Shown here: one piece after another, positions 9,560 through 20,756 of the stretch
Numbering within the stretch: the stretch's first letter is position 1
Layout: every line of letters begins with the position of its first letter
Assembly (NCBI GenBank): GCA_021234155.1
Contig: JAJEKV010000004.1
Span: 22,961,883-23,025,882 of the forward strand
Length of the DNA stretch: 64,000 nt
Reading direction: 5' to 3'
Source: Isoetes taiwanensis
Taxonomy: Eukaryota; Streptophyta; Lycopodiopsida; Isoetales; Isoetaceae
Translations under genes and position numbers: made by a program
Notes under the pieces: generated by a model
Seen by the model: the letters and a program-made list of their open reading frames with translations, nothing else
Database searches by the model: none
What the model was told of the DNA's origin: nothing

Positions 9560-10798
9560 AAGTTTATGATCACCTAATGCCCCGTGATGCGCTCAAAACT
9601 TGAAGCATCCCATCTTTTACCCGCCTACTCAAAGATTGCCGCACACACAAGGCTTCAACATGCAAAAGAAGAAGGAATGGGAGGTAAACCATTTAAAAAT
9701 GAATATGGTGGTGAAAAAGGGGCCAAAAAGTCGATCAAGTATGGCCATGATGGAGACCACCGCTCAAAGCGGCCGTTAACTGCGCAAATAAAAACGGGCT
9801 TTTGACCGGTTAACCTGCGACCTTAACTACGCTTAAAGGGACCCTTCGTCGCCGATTGTAAGCCGCCGCAAAACAATTGCGGCATTTTCTTCGCCGCTAA
9901 TCGCCTGTTAGCGCTAACGGATGCCGTTAGCCTTTTCGCACTCGGGGCGTCGACCTAACTACCCCAGAATCGCGGGATGGAGCAACTTGTCGTTAACGCC
10001 TCCTTCCCTACCTTCCTCTTCTTCCGATGGTTCATGCCACCCATTCGCATCATTTTTTCCTCTGCTTCCGGGCCATAAATCCCCATTTCGCTCCATTTTT
10101 CCTCGACCGGGCGCTTTGGGCGGTTGAGATTTTTCCCCTTTACGTCGCGGGAGTTGATCCATTAATCCGACCATTTTTTTTTTGTCCAGTTTGAGGTTCC
10201 AAATGGGCGCTTAGAAGCCGATATCATCGGCACCATATCCCCATCCTTTTATATCTCTAGCAAAGAAATTTCTTACCGACCAAGGATGTGGCAACAAAGG
10301 CATTTGACCGATAATGATCAAACCGCTTTGAGAGTCACTAGAATTTGTAGAACAAATCCGGCCAGAAAAGGAAAAGAAAACAAAGGAGGAAAAAAACAGA
10401 AACATGCCCGGTGTTATGGTAGATGATATATCCTTCTCGCAAGAATCCTCGGCTTCGTCCCTTGTCGTCCAACCGTGTTTGATTCTTTAATGGCGCGGCA
10501 GTACCGAAATCCGGGCGATGCGGCAGGATCATATCAAGTCCTTGTTTTCACATAGCGATATTTTCGATACTTGGGCTCGCCCACAATCCCCATATTTGCA
10601 CAACTTCGGGGGCTATGGCGGCCAAAGCTTTTAATTCTCCACGCCAAGCCCAAATATATGGAAATTACGAGGCGCGAAGAATCCTCTCAAATGGGTTCGA
10701 ATCTAGACCCTTTTGGAGGAATGTATGGGATGGATTTCTTCTTCGCCAAAGGAAAATCGGCCTCCCGCTTGCTTGCTCTTTTTTACAGAAACGAGCTT
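9560..10798. other. GC-rich unassigned block
   Basis: This block is richer in CG dinucleotides than its surroundings, for example GCCGCCGCAAAACAATTGCGGC around 9862 (a small inverted repeat, GCCGCaAAACAATTGCGGC) and TTAGCGCTAACGG near 9907. It might be an LTR or promoter-like region, but I find no TG...CA boundaries, tRNA primer site, or protein similarity. Open frames up to 87 residues (10571-10834) match nothing I know. Confidence 0.4.
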
Positions 10799-10881
10799 CT
10801 CCTCCTCAATAAATGCAAGAAGGGGATTGATTGAGGAAGGGGAGTCACGTGGCTGTGGCTCCTCCTCAATAAATGCAAGAA
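10799..10881. repeat. Direct repeat, 23 bp, period 60
   Basis: CTCCTCCTCAATAAATGCAA followed by GAA occurs at 10799 and at 10859, with unrelated sequence between. Confidence 0.9.
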
Positions 10882-13482
10882 TGCAAATTAGGAAAATGTT
10901 CCCCGAAAAATTTTTTTGACAATTGTCACGCATGCAATGGAGCATCATGGAATATTGAAGAATAGAATCAAAGTGAATGACTTATATATGGTTTGATGAT
11001 GGTACAAACACCCTAGTTTGTTAAGGTTTCATGTCGTGTTTGCACGAGGAATCTGAGGAGGCAAATATGTACTACCTTGTAACAACTACTTAAATCGATT
11101 GTAGGAATTGAACTTAATTTCTTGCATTCGTATACACAAATATTGGGTTTTTTTCCCCCCTTTTTTTGTGTTGGGGGGGGGGGGGCACTTTTTCATCATT
11201 TAAGATATGCATTGAGTAGCTTAGCCAATTTACGACTTGTTTGCAATATAAAGTAGTTATGTAGGTTATTAATTTTGTTAAGTCTACATTATAAAAAGTG
11301 GAGACTATTACTAAAGAGGTTCAGTTGGGCACATTTATGTTAACTTTTACTGGTGATATGGCATGGTTTTTTTTTTTTTTTTTTTTTTTTTTGGCAAGTA
11401 TATATAGCTATTCAAGTTATATGGACATAACATGGGTTTAGGATATAACATGTGGTTTAGGATATAACATGGGTTGCATGTGTAATTTGACTAGCAATTG
11501 CGTTGCAGGTCAAATCAGTACTTGATATTTATTTTGGTCTAGGAAACAATCCAAGGGTATGTATACCCTATAATTTATTCCACCTAAAAATTTTCAAAGA
11601 CAAACAACAGACAATGGCCCAAGTGAGGAATTCTGAACTCGAATATGTTATTCTACGTTAAAGCAAGCCCTTGCACTTTAATAAAATAATCCAAGGGTAT
11701 GCATAATCTATGCTAAACATTTTCAAGACAAACAGTACAGTGGCCCAAAGTGAAGAGCTTTCTTTTTGCAGACCTAGGTGGCAGCCATGGCTATAACTAC
11801 TTCTGTTTAGATAGAGGCACAAACCGTTATGTTATGTCTGCACCTATAGTAATGCTATCCCTGCATTTAAGTGAGAGCTAAGAGATTGATAATCCTGCAA
11901 AAAACAGAAAGATAATTAGTTGGTGTCACTGCAACATTTCTCTGTATTGTCTGTACAACAGTATAGATTTTCAAAATAGAAACGTAGAACCCATTGTTAC
12001 AACCGCTTTCCTTCTCAAAACGTCATGTACCTAATGTTGGATATAGAAGAGCGATGAATAATCAGCAAATTTGATGTTGCATATCTTGTTATAGCCATAA
12101 ACAATCATTATAAGGCTGGATCATGGCATCTGCAGAATTCCATGCTCCAATTATTGCATTAATATTATTATATTGCAGGTTATGATGGTGCATTATGACG
12201 AAGAAACCTGAGAAGATTTCAGTTGGTGTAGCTGTGGTTCAAGATATGGAAATGCTCAATGGACACAGTTGCACAATACATAATCAGCTAGCAAAACCTT
12301 CTTCCACATCATGTGTACTGCACAAAAACATCAAAAGATTAGAAATAATAGTTTATATGAAGAGAGGAAACACTGCTGGTAAGACAGAAACGAACAATTG
12401 AGGGCAAAATCATGGCCCATTAGTAAAATAACCAAGACATTGCAATGTACGGCACAATGATTTTGGCTACAACCATGAGAGTTCAATATGAAGCAAAATA
12501 ACCAAGATATGTCACTTTAAGACATATCTTCCATTAAAATCTTGCAACATGTTCTCAAAACGTTCCCATTCTGGTTGAACTTGTCTGACAATGTGCAACC
12601 TTCCAACAAAGCAACAACCAATAACTATGGAAAGTTGGCCAACCTGTTCAAATACATGCACAGCGATTACATGAAGCTTCTTCTGTTTGATTCATCTCTG
12701 AGCTTTTAACGATGCAAGGGCACATCATTTCAGATTCTTGAGCACAGAAAGCTTGACAATTTGGTTCAGATTTGTATCCCAATAATAATGTTACTACAGC
12801 TCCAAAAAAGTGCGAAAGAATAGAGGAATGGAACTAATACCTAGTTGGCTGCTTGTAGATCCTTTTGATATGACCACAAACACTGCAACCAGTTCTTGAG
12901 GATCATCCAATCCTTAGCAGCATTTGGGCTTTTGTATTGGATCTTGAATATATGAGATATACGTCCATTAACAAAGAGAATCTCCTATATCTCTAACTGC
13001 AAAAGAGAGAACTTACCCAGCTAATGTTGAATGGATAAACGTATCCCCATGAACAGATATGCTGCTCAAGGATTTGCCGATGCTCGGGTAAATAGATGGC
13101 TAATTGCAACTCGGCAAGACATGCCTAAGAAAAATCATGCCTCACAGAAATCATGCCAGCAAATGGAAAGTGGCACTCATGCCACATAAAGAACCTTGGT
13201 GATGATGACTTATCGCAGACTCAAATAAGAGAGGAGTATCGCTCCTGATAGCCAAACAAAGAGAGGAATTGAAAGCTCGCATTTGAATGAGATAACAAAG
13301 AATATGATTGATGTAGCACGATACGAATCACAAAATGATAGTAAATAAGAGTGAAGAGGGAACTATAGCCCATGAATGGTTGCTCCAAATGGGCCTGCTC
13401 CATAATCCCTAGTTCCATGATATACCATCACATGCGACCTGCAAATAAAGGAACTTTAATTTTTGCGGGCTGAGAATTGTAC
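10882..13482. other. Unassigned AT-rich sequence with homopolymers
   Basis: Holds a 13-base G run at 11173-11185, a short three-copy motif GGATATAACATG(T)GG at about 11425-11480 and a 26-base T run at 11367-11392. It also holds a diverged duplication in which AATCCAAGGGTATG...TTTTCAA(A)GACAAACA...GGCCCAA recurs at about 11547-11615 and 11688-11745. No coding region is recognisable. Confidence 0.5.
11367..11392. repeat. Poly(T) tract, 26 bases
   Basis: Uninterrupted T run. It could be the reverse-strand tail of a retrosequence, but no body or target duplication was identified beside it. Confidence 0.9.
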
Positions 13483-13572
13483 CTAATTTTTCTTGAAGAG
13501 TCAATTGAACTCTGGCATCCACATAGTGTGGCAGCCTGTCCTTCGAGATGGAGATGTCTTGGGACTTCATAC
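13483..13572 (-). other. Candidate internal exon of an unidentified gene
   Basis: On the minus strand a 90-base open segment follows TTCTGCAG (acceptor-like) and is followed by GTACAA (donor-like). Both ends would be in the same phase. It encodes about 30 residues including ISISKDRLPHYVDARVQL. The composition looks coding, but I do not recognise the protein, and no flanking exons were found with certainty. Confidence 0.3.
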
Positions 13573-13882
13573 CTGCAGAACATGCAGCAACATCAAAAGT
13601 AAATTCAAGTGATTGTCTCAAGGTAAATTCAAGTAATTGTAGAAGCCATGTCTCAAATACCATGGTCTATGCCATACCTTTATGTCATATAAAAGACTAT
13701 GTTTGCTGATTTTATTCCTTATAAAAACTCTTTCTGAGCCATGATGAACTGAGAAATGCATGAACCAAAGCCACAATTGACCAAATTTTATCCAAGCTAG
13801 AACAAAGTAAACTAATATATGTGCATATCCAGCTTGCCATGTTACATCATGGGAAAACAATTCTTGAGCACAAAAGGTAGCA

Positions 13883-13922
13883 GTACTTATCTGAAGCCGT
13901 CGGTACTTATCTGAAGCCGTCG
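13883..13922. repeat. 20-bp tandem duplication
   Basis: GTACTTATCTGAAGCCGTCG is repeated exactly at 13883 and 13903. Confidence 0.95.
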
Positions 13923-15289
13923 AGGTCATGAAAAATGGCGAGCCATTTTTGCACAGCGAGGGACGGCGGTGCATGTAACCCCTCCCTTAGGGTGGGGGCA
14001 AATCTTCTTTGCAATTCGAATCCATTCCTAGGATTTTGTCAACTGGTATTTCATGATCAAATCATTATTTCACCTACGACTTGCTCCATCAATATAAGTA
14101 TCAATCCATTTCTACTTTGTGAAAACACATTTTCCTTTGATCCTTTGTTGCAACTTGTTCTTACTAATGTGCATGAGTTCCTTCCACTATCCAATTTGGA
14201 CTTAAGCTTTAACTTGAACATGCAACTTGTTTTAAGTGAAATTTGGTATAACACGTCTTCTTTTTGGTTTTTAGCTTTACTAAATCATATTCACAACATC
14301 ACAATAATGAAAACACCAGCAACAAGTGGTTGAAAGTTGCAATCCTGTAGTATTTATATGATTAGATCTAGATTATCCATGTGAATGGAGATTCCAGGAA
14401 TCCAACAGGAAGGGCATTTCCGAGGTTGCAAAGAGTGTTGAAAATATCAAAGAAGAAGACGACTGAGGTATAAGCATTTCCTGTTTTGATCCCACAAAGC
14501 AAATCACTTGATTGCCTTCATTTTTGTGCATATTTTTTGATCCTGGAAGGATTTTCTCTGCTTGCAGGTGCTCTGAAAAGATTGCAAGTGCCCCTTACCA
14601 TTTCAATAACGATTTGCTTTTTTATTTGCTATATTGTTGATTTGGGCATTTTGTGCAACAGACATGGCAGTCCTAGAAGCCAAGCTCTAGATTTATTACT
14701 CTGAAGTGGACGGCATTTATCAAAAGTAAGTCCTGTGCTTCTAGATAGGAAGTGTATCAATCCCAGTTTTGGCCGTTGGGAACAACTCCATAGAATGTAT
14801 CAGGTGTATATATGATCATGGGCTTGCAAAAAATAGAAACCAGATTTGTGTGCTGGTTAGCATCTTCATGGTTTGCGTCTGTCCAGCTTTTCACCATGTT
14901 CTTGGAGATATGGAGTTTTCTTCCTGGCATTATGCAAGATGAATTTGTCTTGTTGTGGTTGTTTCATGGGGAATAAACCACCATTTTAACATTTTCCATT
15001 TACTATTGTTTCCAGACCAAAGATCCCAAGTTGAGCAATGGTTGGCCTCCCTTCAGTAATTGTTCGAAAGGAACGGGCTTGTACATATGATACATCTAAC
15101 TACATATGATACACGTAACTTATTTTAAGTTGAGTCTTTTGAAAAGCTACCTCCAAACAGGAAAATTGTCTGCAAAAGATGAGATTGTAATTCTGACTTT
15201 ATTAGTGGGGAACATAGCAACTTGGTTTGACAGGGACGGTTAACAGTTTACGACCATACATTGTCTGATTATCATGATGCCTAAGATTT
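13923..15289. other. Unassigned sequence left of the tandem array
   Basis: A 132-residue open frame (13935-14333, plus) and others are present but show no family I know, and their composition is not clearly coding. The last bases (...ATGCCTAAGATTT) are the unique left flank of the tandem array. They share only a TT(G) with the sequence before the internal unit junctions. Confidence 0.4.
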
Positions 15290-15290
15290 G

Positions 15291-16154
15291 TGAAGAGAAA
15301 ACCTGACATGACCGTTAGAATGCATAATTATCATATCCACGTAATATGGACTTGTCTATTTCTACACTCAATGAATATGTGTGCAAGTATTTCCCCCCCC
15401 ATATTCCTTCAAACGAAGTATTTTTGTCTTTGCGAAGACTCTATATCTACAATAGCAAAAGATCCTCCATTAGGATTACTTGTAAAAGATGCATCTTCTC
15501 CACCTTTAAGCACCTACATAACAAACTAAGCTAGAGTGGCTAAGAAATGCAAATTCCAGAATTGAAATTCAAAAATGGTACTTTATTTGGATGTAGCATG
15601 GCCATTGCACCAATAGCAAAATAGAGTTGATTAGAGGTCTATTAGAATGAGAGAGAAACTCAGGCAAAGAGCGAACTGAATTGAATGCAAATTTGCAAGG
15701 GAGACTTATTTGTGCTCAACAAAAGAGATGTTTATGTTTAAAAGCTGCAAGAACTTCTGAGATCAAGGAAAAAGGCCACGACTTTGGCAATGCAGCACAT
15801 AGAGATAGTCATGGCACCTAGAAATAGCCATGGTGATAATCGAGCATACAGAACTGTTGCAAAATATAAAAATAGCCATGGGTAGAACATTTGGATGACT
15901 AATGCAAATAAAGCCAAAGGATACCATTTGAAGGCATAACAGAGAGCCTGACCCTTTTTAGCTCCCCATTCTACAATGATTGCTCAATCATGTCGCACAT
16001 CTTCTGCTTCCTTCTAACGTTTAAAACATATAGGGATAACAAACTTTCAATTTCACCAGCAGAGACCAAGATTCCAATTTTGGCTGGGTTACTGATATAG
16101 ATTGGATTAAACAATCATAGTTGGGAAAACTCTTAATGGCAGAGTATTTGTTGA
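15291..16154. other. Start of unit, no gene recognised
   Basis: A 79-residue open frame from 15290 is conserved in copy C, but I judge it non-coding: the frame is disrupted by the C-run length difference (TTTCCCCCCCCA here, TTTCCCCCA in C), and no family is recognised. From 15725 this region is shared with copy A. Confidence 0.5.
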
Positions 16155-16285
16155 GAGATCTGTCACAGCTATCCCAAGATGCTAGAATCAAAGGGCAAAG
16201 CATGGATTCGAAATAATGCCAGAAGGGGTAATCTGATAGTGCCAGCCAGTTGCTTGCAAAAGCTAGTTCGCATTGACAGAGTAGT
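16155..16285. repeat. Direct repeat flanking the pseudogene cassette, left copy
   Basis: The 130-base segment starting GAGATCTGTCACAGCTATCC and ending CATTGACAGAGTAGT recurs at 19986-20116, just after the Copia LTR, with a handful of differences. It also occurs in copy A (about 432-563) and in copies C and D. Confidence 0.85.
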
Positions 16286-16289
16286 CTGG

Positions 16290-16640
16290 ATTCTGACGGT
16301 GGATGGCAAGTCTGGAAGCACGATCCAGTGAAGAGGATAACGGCAGCAAGGAAGCTAGAAAAACTGCTTAGAGATTCTAGCAGTAGATGGGAAGTCTGCA
16401 AGCATGAGCAAGAGATGATAAGCACAGATTTTATGAAGAGGCCGATGGCAGCACGGAAGCCAGAAAACTTGTTGGGGGATTCCCTCAGTGGATGGCAAGT
16501 CTGTATGCATGTGCCTATGCCTGAAATTATAGATGGCAATCCTCATTTGGAGGGTACTGGCAAGCCTCATTTGGAACCCGAGGGTTTAGCATCATGCATG
16601 AATTCAGCTCCAACTCGTGGCAAAAACATAGATGCTGGTT
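16290..16640 (+). other. Segment encoding imperfect GW-type peptide repeats
   Basis: The plus-strand frame starting upstream of 16328 carries a repeated pattern: GWQVWKHDPVKRITAARKLE, then RWEVCKHEQEMISTDFMKRP with MAARKPENLLGDSLS, then GWQVCMH, followed by NPHLEGTGKPHLEPEGL. The spacing between W residues is about 30 residues, so about two and a half degenerate repeats are visible. The frame continues to about 16774 in this copy. The repeat is shared by copies A and C. Whether it was ever translated is unknown. It lies directly before the oxygenase remnant and could be its former N-terminal part or an unrelated decayed repeat. Confidence 0.4.
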
Positions 16641-16799
16641 TTTCTAACGGGAATACTGCCATGAGGAGGAGTATTGAAGGTAATTTTGGTGATGCAAAGC
16701 AAAGAGGGTTATTTTCACTAAACGAAAGGAGAGGATTTGGCAGGAACCAAATAGATGGAAGGGCTGGAGTCTAGTCGATTTGCACTCTGATTCCTCAAG

Positions 16800-17970
16800 C
16801 TCCATGGATATGGAGAAATCTGCGAAGAAGTCAAGGTTGTGGAGATACAATAGCCCCTTCACACAGATCATGACAGGGCCCGTCTGTTTCTGCTGCCCAG
16901 GCATGTTCAATTCATTAAATGGAATGGGGGAAAGTGGCCAAGTCAATCATTCTGTCAGTAACAATGCAAACATGGCATTGTATGTTGCTTTTACAATTTT
17001 TGGAGTTCATGAAGGTGGAATGCTGGTTGTTGTTGAGCATGGTAGAGAAATTCAACGGTTTGGTTTTGCAAGGAATTCGCATAGTTTATTTTATCATGTG
17101 GCATTTTATTTCGCATAGTTTATTTTATCATGTGGCATTTTATTTTGATTACCTGCACGAGCTTGAAGAAGTGGTAGAAGGTTGTCAGTTATGTTTGGCT
17201 TTCAATGTTGCGAGGAAAAATGTCAACAAGGACAACTTCATGGTGAAAACATTACCTCAGAATTTGTCTAGTGTAGAGGCAGTTATTAAATCACGCTTTT
17301 GAACAAGTGAACAACATCAGTTCAGAATCTAAGAAGCTAGTAGTTCTACTCTCTCACCAATATACAGAGGGCAACCTTCCCTTTGCTGGGTTAAAAGGGC
17401 GAACTGTTTTGTGGCAGAGGTTCTTGGAAAATGTGCCAATAATTTGTTGTGGGATCTTCACTTGTGCTTATTGAAAAAGCATGACACATATGCAGGTGGC
17501 AATCCTGTTGAGGAGAATTGAGTTTGAGTAAGAAACATGGCTTTCAAGCAGCGACAAAACAGTCCAATTTGAGTACCATAAACTGGGAACGAAAAGGACC
17601 TACAAAGGGGTACTATTATTACCTTGCTGCTCTAGTCATATGGCCCAGGTTTCTAAATGTCAAGTTCCTTTCTATATGCAGTTTAGTTAGCCTCATAAAA
17701 GGAGCAGAAGATGATGAAGTAAATGGTAAAGGAGATAAAAATAGTATGGATGTTTCAGCCAAAAGTGTTCGTGCAAATTTTGCATTAGAATTATCAGAAA
17801 CAAAAGTAGACATGAAGGCTAATTTCATGTTATCAGTACAAACTGTTTCTCCTGGGCAAGCTATCAGGAAAAGCTCCAGGGTAATTAAGAAACGAGTCTT
17901 TGATGATGATCTTAATGGGGAATTACCTTACTGGCTGGATGGAGATCCTGTATCACAGATGCAACCACAA
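16800..17970 (+). pseudogene. Remnant of a large 2-oxoglutarate/Fe(II) oxygenase
   Basis: Fragments in shifting frames follow the order of a family of 2OG-Fe(II) oxygenases (prolyl-hydroxylase type) found in fungi and non-seed plants. VHEGGMLVVVEHGREIQRF (about 17000) matches the GGxLVVRHxGRE strand; LHELEEVVEGCQLCLAFNV (about 17155-17210) holds the distal metal histidine and substrate-binding strand; LSHQYTEGNLPFAGLKG (about 17353-17400) follows; then GNEGPTKG and YYYYLAALVIWPR (17584-17650), where the family has a TGNEG...AALVIWP motif. The proximal HxD metal motif is not visible. A 34-base duplication at 17077-17144 shifts the frame, and further breaks occur near 17300 and 17395. No introns are evident. 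A catalytically dead, broken copy is the best reading. Confidence 0.75.
17077..17144. repeat. 34-bp tandem duplication inside the oxygenase remnant
   Basis: TCGCATAGTTTATTTTATCA plus 14 further bases is repeated exactly at 17077-17110 and 17111-17144. Because 34 is not a multiple of three, it forces a frame change just before the HELEEV motif. It is present in copies C and (diverged) D, so it predates unit amplification. Confidence 0.95.
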
Positions 17971-17974
17971 GCAC

Positions 17975-18890
17975 AAAGCGCAGATCGGATCTTGATCATC
18001 AATGGTGATGATTCGCTTTAAATCAGTTTGAGATGCCAAAACTTACTAAGGATTCTCTCACATGGTAGGCTCAAGTCTTCTGAGCCTGAAACAAATAGAA
18101 AGGAAGCAATCTTACTTGGAAAACTTTGTAGCTGCAGGTGAAGTAGAGGGATATTTAAGGTGCCTGGCAAATTATCAGTTGATCCAGATTCTCATGTTCC
18201 TTTTGATCTTTGGCCTTCTTCAGTAAGAACAGAAGAAAGTACAAGAACATTGGCTTGCACGAAAAAATGCATTATGGGCAGGTTGTGATGCATCTTTGAA
18301 AGTTTGGAATATACAAAAGGCAATGACTGCGCTAGTAATGGCAAAATAAACTAGTTGGAAGATGTTGATGCAGCTGCATTGGCATCAGTAACCATATGTC
18401 TACATTGTGCATCTCAGTAGATGCTGCAAACAAGATTGTGTATAGTGCACATAAAGATGAGAAAGTGATAATATGGCCAATGGAGGTGGATGTTCTCAAA
18501 GACAGAATGCCAGAACCTGTTTTATCATGGAACAGTCATCGTGGTCCCAAATTTTTAATGACTGTAACTTGTTAAATGGTAAGGTCTTACATGGATCTTC
18601 AAGCCAGAGGTACAGCAACAGGAGCAGATGTAGCTGCAGCTTTCACCATGCAAGACGGGCATCAGTTTAAGAGGCTGTTCAGGATTGAGAGGGTCATATG
18701 TGGATTGGGAAATTTTCCAGAGACTTCTAATGCATGTGGCGCTGATAAAACAAACAATGGATCACCTAGTTGGGGACATCATAGTAATTGGGTCCGAACT
18801 CATAACGAAGGACACTGGGAACAGAACATAACATGTATTAACAGTCCAGAAGCAAGGAAGAGAAGACGTCATTATACTTCAAGATGCAAG
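17975..18890 (+). pseudogene. FRA3-like inositol-polyphosphate 5-phosphatase WD40 fragment, first copy
   Basis: Plus-strand pieces match the N-terminal WD40 region of plant type II inositol-polyphosphate 5-phosphatases (FRA3/5PTase12-14 group): GIFKVPGKLSVDP, SSVRTEESTRTLACTR and ALWAGCDASLKVWNIQKAM, then NKIVYSAHKDEKVIIWPM and VLSWNSHRGP, then RSYMDLQARGT. About 40 residues normally found between the HRGP repeat and the ERSYxDLR segment are missing. The phosphatase catalytic domain is absent. Stops and shifts occur near 18065, 18265, 18350 and 18570. The 3' part (18871 onward) contains the intact site ATTATACTTCAAGATGCAAG, which in the second copy is interrupted by the CACTA element. Confidence 0.75.
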
Positions 18891-19151
18891 GGGAAGAATA
18901 TAGCAACATGTCCAGGTACAGTAATATTATGCATCATGAAGTAGAGAAGAAGAGGTACTTTGATGTCAGGCTTAAGATCGCAATAGGAATATTATGTACC
19001 GAGACAAACCAGCAAAGGGTTGGTAGCTATGATATTCTTCTCCATAGCTCCAAATATCTTAACCAGCATTTTGTGCAGCCCATTAAAGCGATTTGGTTGC
19101 AACAGCTTAGCAATTTGCATGCGCATTGGAAAAGGGCACAGCTTCACAGTT
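18891..19151 (+). other. Unassigned open segment after the FRA3-like fragment
   Basis: A frame of 129 residues (18884-19273) is conserved in copy C and includes HHEVEKKRYFDVRLKIAIG and LHSSKYLNQHFVQPIKAIW. I do not recognise it. It runs into the minisatellite, which suggests non-coding sequence or a decayed transposon interior. Confidence 0.35.
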
Positions 19152-19296
19152 TAAAGCAAGTGGACAGTCATGCCAACAAGTGGGATTTTTGCGTTAATCG
19201 CTCAGCAAAGTGGACAGTTGGAATTTTTGTGTTACTCGCTCAGCAAAGTGGACAGTTGGGATTTTTGTGTTAATCGCTCAGCAAAGTGGACAGTTG
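19152..19296. repeat. 38-bp minisatellite
   Basis: The unit GCTCAGCAAAGTGGACAGTT followed by GG(A/G)ATTTTTGTGTTA(A/C)TC begins at 19200, 19238 and 19276, with a diverged unit from 19152. A further (AA)GTGGACAGTT lies near 19367. Confidence 0.9.
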
Positions 19297-19589
19297 CTAG
19301 GAAACAGGAGTTTTGCAATCATCATGTGGCAAAGGGGATTTTGCATTCTAAAGCAAAGCAGAAACAAGTGGACAGTTTTTCTTTATTCTCGTGTTGCCTC
19401 CTTAACAGGCCGAATCTGCATGACAGGCCGATTCTGTGTCATAATGCAAGGGAAAATTCATATTGGATGGGCATTTTTAGAGACCTTATATCTTTGGCAG
19501 GGTCTTTGACAATGACAGCAGTTACTGGCAAGTGTGAATTCATTGGGGGGAGCCTTTCGATACATTACTTGATGGAAAGGCTAACCGTA

Positions 19590-19766
19590 GCTAAGGGGGA
19601 GCATTAGCTGACAGCTAGCTAAGGGGGAGCATTACTTCATTGGAAAGTCTTTGACAGATGGGGAGTTTATTTTAAGTCTTTGGCAGATGGAGAGTTTATT
19701 TTGATGAGTATTAGTGCAGGACAGGATCGGTTTCTGTAACTTCTAAATAGTCATCTTGAGGGGGAG
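19590..19766 (+). other. Copia 3' internal region with polypurine tract
   Basis: Immediately before the LTR is CTTGAGGGGGAG, a standard Copia polypurine tract that primes plus-strand DNA synthesis. Similar purine blocks occur just upstream (CTAAGGGGGAGCATTA at about 19594 and 19619), and AGTCTTTG(A/G)CAGATGG(A/G)GAG is repeated at about 19645 and 19675, suggesting duplication of the 3' end of the element. No Copia coding sequence is recognisable. Confidence 0.6.
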
Positions 19767-19980
19767 TGTTGGAATATAACAAGAAGATAACATTACTGTA
19801 TTAGCTGTTGTGCTAGATGTGCTAGTCGTTATCATTAGGTTGTAAGTCAGCATCCATTAGTGGCAAGAATTTACTAATCGCTGTTAGTGGCCCCGAAATT
19901 TTAGGAACTCCTACATATGTACGACATCCAGTTGTAAATGGAAAATACAGTTGTTCACGATTTCTTTACTTCGTTTTACA
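19767..19980 (+). mobile_element. Copia-type LTR (3' LTR remnant)
   Basis: The segment starts TGTTGGAATATAACAAGAAG directly after the polypurine tract and ends TTCGTTTTACA, giving TG...CA ends and a length of 214 bases. The body has the usual 3' cleavage context (ATGTACGACATCC...). No matching 5' LTR and no target-site duplication are seen, so it is a lone 3' LTR with a short internal stub. Confidence 0.75.
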
Positions 19981-19985
19981 ATAGT

Positions 19986-20116
19986 GAGATCTGTCACAGC
20001 TGTCCCAAGATGCTAGAATCAAAGGGCAAAGCATGGATTCGAAATAATCCAGAAGGGCTAATCTGATAGTGCCGGCCAGTTCGCTTGCAATAGTTAGTTC
20101 GCATTGACAGAGTAGT
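19986..20116. repeat. Direct repeat flanking the pseudogene cassette, right copy
   Basis: Matches 16155-16285. The pair bounds about 3.8 kb holding the oxygenase and first FRA3-like fragments and the Copia LTR. Confidence 0.85.
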
Positions 20117-20756
20117 GCATTGATAGGACAGAGTAATAGAAAGGGGTGCTGTTTGGCCATAATCCATTGCATTCTACATGCTTTTATCAGTTCAATAATG
20201 ACCAGAAAAAGATTTCGAAAGATTAAATAATGAGTAATAACCTTGTGCAAGCTGGACAAATGCTTCAGTAGCTTAGTTCGCAAACTTTTGCCCTTTCGTC
20301 ATAGAGGCAGATCCTCTTTGCCTGCGAAGAGGAAGAAAGAAAGTTTAGCGATATAAAGTTTGGCAAGGCAAGATAAAAAATAGATATGCTTATCTTAAAA
20401 ATAATAGGAAGTCCGGTTGTCCTGCTGAATAAAGCTTGTAACAGAGATTGCCAATAAACCATCTCCAGTCGTTCTGATAGATTGCTGAGCTCAAAAAAAT
20501 GCCAAGAATGTGGATTAGCGATCAACTCATATCATGAAATCGATCTTTAATCAAGCATAGAAGAAATGATTCGCTCGCTTACCAGATTCCCAATTCCGGA
20601 TGCCATGGCTGAATATTTGACATGGCCTCTTTGCTAAAATCCGGATGCCATTGCCTCTGCTAAAATCCTGAATTCGGCGGACTGTCGTGCGGCTAACTTT
20701 AAGTTTATCGAGTGTGGGCCGTCAGATTTTGGTCAGAAAAATCCTAGCCACCCGAT
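20117..20756. other. Unassigned sequence upstream of the hairpin
   Basis: Contains a small imperfect duplication, ATCCGGATGCCAT(T)G...GCCTCT..TGCTAAAATCC, at about 20595-20670. No coding signal is recognised. Confidence 0.4.

Noticed and set aside
11367-11392. Poly(T) run as the tail of a minus-strand LINE or retrocopy
   Set aside because: No LINE or gene similarity is found on either side and no target duplication is visible.
15290-15540. 79-codon frame at the start of the unit, conserved in copy C
   Set aside because: Copies are near-identical at the DNA level, so conservation carries no coding information. The C run in it varies in length, and no family is recognised.
19152-19296. Regular 38-bp repeats that could be mistaken for a CRISPR array
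   Set aside because: Repeats are contiguous, with no unique spacers, in a eukaryotic sequence full of retrotransposons.
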